From: Micrasema longulum
Lineage: Eukaryota; Arthropoda; Insecta; Trichoptera; Brachycentridae
Length of the DNA: 64,000 nucleotides
Direction of reading: 5' to 3'
Assembly (NCBI GenBank): GCA_022494885.1
Contig: JAGVSM010002698.1
Coordinates: forward strand, 42,568-106,567
Positions 62,890 to 64,000 of this stretch are shown here, piece by piece. A model generated the notes under the pieces. The model saw nothing but the letters and a program-made list of their open reading frames with translations, was not told the origin of the DNA and searched no databases. A program made the position numbers and the translations under genes. The number at the start of each line of letters is the position of its first letter. The stretch's first letter is position 1.

Positions 62890-63845
62890 CCTCCCTTGGG
62901 AGTAATGTAAATCTAAATTTGTTGCAACAGAGACGGAAAACATTTTTGAGAAGGAAATATGGAAGTCTAGGCATCGTGATAAAGGTTTCAACTCTTATTT
63001 ATTTTTTATTATTAGTATTTTTTTTTTTTTGTTTTTTTACAATAAACATAATTGATAAAACAAAGTATTAAAAAAATAAAGCATAGTTAAATATCAATGA
63101 AATACATATTAATAGTACAAGTAGTAAACAAAAAATCCCACAAAGGCATGGCCTGTTCGTGGGGTATACAAGAAATTTTATTTTTTATTTTATTTATTAA
63201 TTACATTATACATACATTTGTTAAGGACAGAGACACAGTTTAGAGTGACACAATCAGGAACGACCCATGTCTGTGAACTTGCTCCGACTCGCTAGAAATC
63301 CGTGTTGAGTCAGGGTACTTGTAATGCATTAATAACCATATATTCACACACATATATACATATATATTCGCACATACATATTTATATTATATTTTAAACA
63401 TACATATATATTAAGTTTATACACATCATTGATACTTTATGTTAATGAATTTTTGGTCCTATAATAAATAATGGACAGTTATAATATTTTTGTGTAACAT
63501 ACGAAAGAAAAAAAATATATTCTGTAAAAGATAATCTGGTATTTTTTTATAGTAATTAAAAAGAAAATAAAAAATATTTAAAAAAAAACACAAAAATATT
63601 CCTTATTATTAAAGGGCAACAAAATAAATCATAGAAAAAAAGAGTTTATATCTTTACTTCACCAAAGTCAACAGATGGAAGAATTGATGAAATGTGCATG
63701 TGAAAACATGGGCATAATTGTGAACGTTACACAGTGTGTTAAATGACCACTTAAACCAGCCAATGACTTAATAAGTCCTGTAAATGCCTAGATTTCCATA
63801 TTTCCTTCTCAAAAATGTTTTGCCTCTCTGTTGCAACAAATGAAG
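62890..63845 (-). mobile_element. Abundant palindromic element split by a LINE tail
   Basis: 62916-63000 (TTGTTGCAACAGAGACGGAA to AGGTTTCAACTCTT) and 63655-63842 (CTTCACCAAAGTCAACAGAT to CTCTCTGTTGCAACAAATG) together give a complete unit. Both termini read TTTGTTGCAACAGAGA toward the inside. The middle 650 bases are a LINE UTR. Confidence 0.7.
63003..63654 (-). mobile_element. LINE 3'-UTR nested in the palindromic element
   Basis: Reverse partner of 19690-20060: CCCACAAAGGCATGGCCTGT, TCGTGGGGTATACAAG, TTTTGTGTAACATACGAAAG and TATTAAAGGGCAACAAAAT. 63240-63320 also holds a CCGACTCGCTAGAAATCCGT segment like the GTCCCGACTT hairpin family, so two tails may be joined. Confidence 0.55.
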
Positions 63846-64000
63846 ATTTGACAACCCTATCTATTCCGGGGTACTTCGGGAGAAGCAAGTACACCACTTA
63901 AAGTTGATATTCAACTACTTGGATGAGGAAAAACCCTGCTCAATCACCAACATGGATCTAGGTCTATTACAGCCATGAAACTGGTGTAGTCTAAAGCACA
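63846..64000. other. Unassigned window edge
   Basis: It contains CTATTCCGGGGTACTTCGGG and CATGGATCTAGGTCTATTAC. Too short to assign; it may continue outside the window. Confidence 0.3.

Overview
This is a strongly AT-rich eukaryotic window, almost certainly from an insect genome and most likely a lepidopteran. The pointers are three Helitrons with lepidopteran-type ends and A^T insertion sites, tRNA-derived SINEs with GATGATGATGA tails, and many decayed 5'-truncated LINEs of Jockey-, L2/CR1- and RTE-like type. There is no operon structure and no ribosome binding sites. I found no complete host protein-coding gene. Nearly every open reading frame over 60 codons is either a reverse-transcriptase (RT) C-terminal fragment or a chance frame in AT-rich DNA. 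The order assignment is an inference.

Layout. 1-9 kb: LINE tails, two long-stem foldback elements (634-817, 4682-4911), an inverted pair of an abundant palindromic element (2936-3630) and a repeat with a hammerhead-like hairpin (3765-3905). 9-15 kb: LINE C-termini, including the longest frame of the window (12336-12968), a Jockey-type RT end bracketed by a 45-bp inverted repeat. 15-19 kb: an intact TIR element (15678-16128), and a second copy split by about 1.4 kb that contains 246-bp near-identical direct repeats. 19-23 kb: SINEs and LINE tails. 23.3-25.9 kb: a hAT-like element with a perfect 8-bp target duplication, filled with a Jockey-like RT pseudogene, a tRNA-like segment, a MITE and a foldback. 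26.1-27.9 kb: a Helitron holding a 550-bp TIR element. 27.9-28.5 kb: the best candidate for host sequence, a CpG-richer stretch with a CCAAT box, a 16-bp palindrome and splice-donor-like sites. 28.6-64 kb: more LINE ends, two more Helitrons (32366-33045, 52578-53266), two copies of a THAP-type first exon (30467, 49183), MITEs and SINEs.

How it fits together: the window reads as a heterochromatin-like or intronic/intergenic repeat graveyard. Elements have inserted into one another, and several nested insertions can be ordered in time from their target duplications. LINE families are recognisable by conserved 3'-UTR hairpins, which are probably RT recognition structures. Non-autonomous elements (MITEs, foldbacks, SINEs) make up much of the rest. 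All alignments here were done by eye; identity levels are described only as near-identical or similar.
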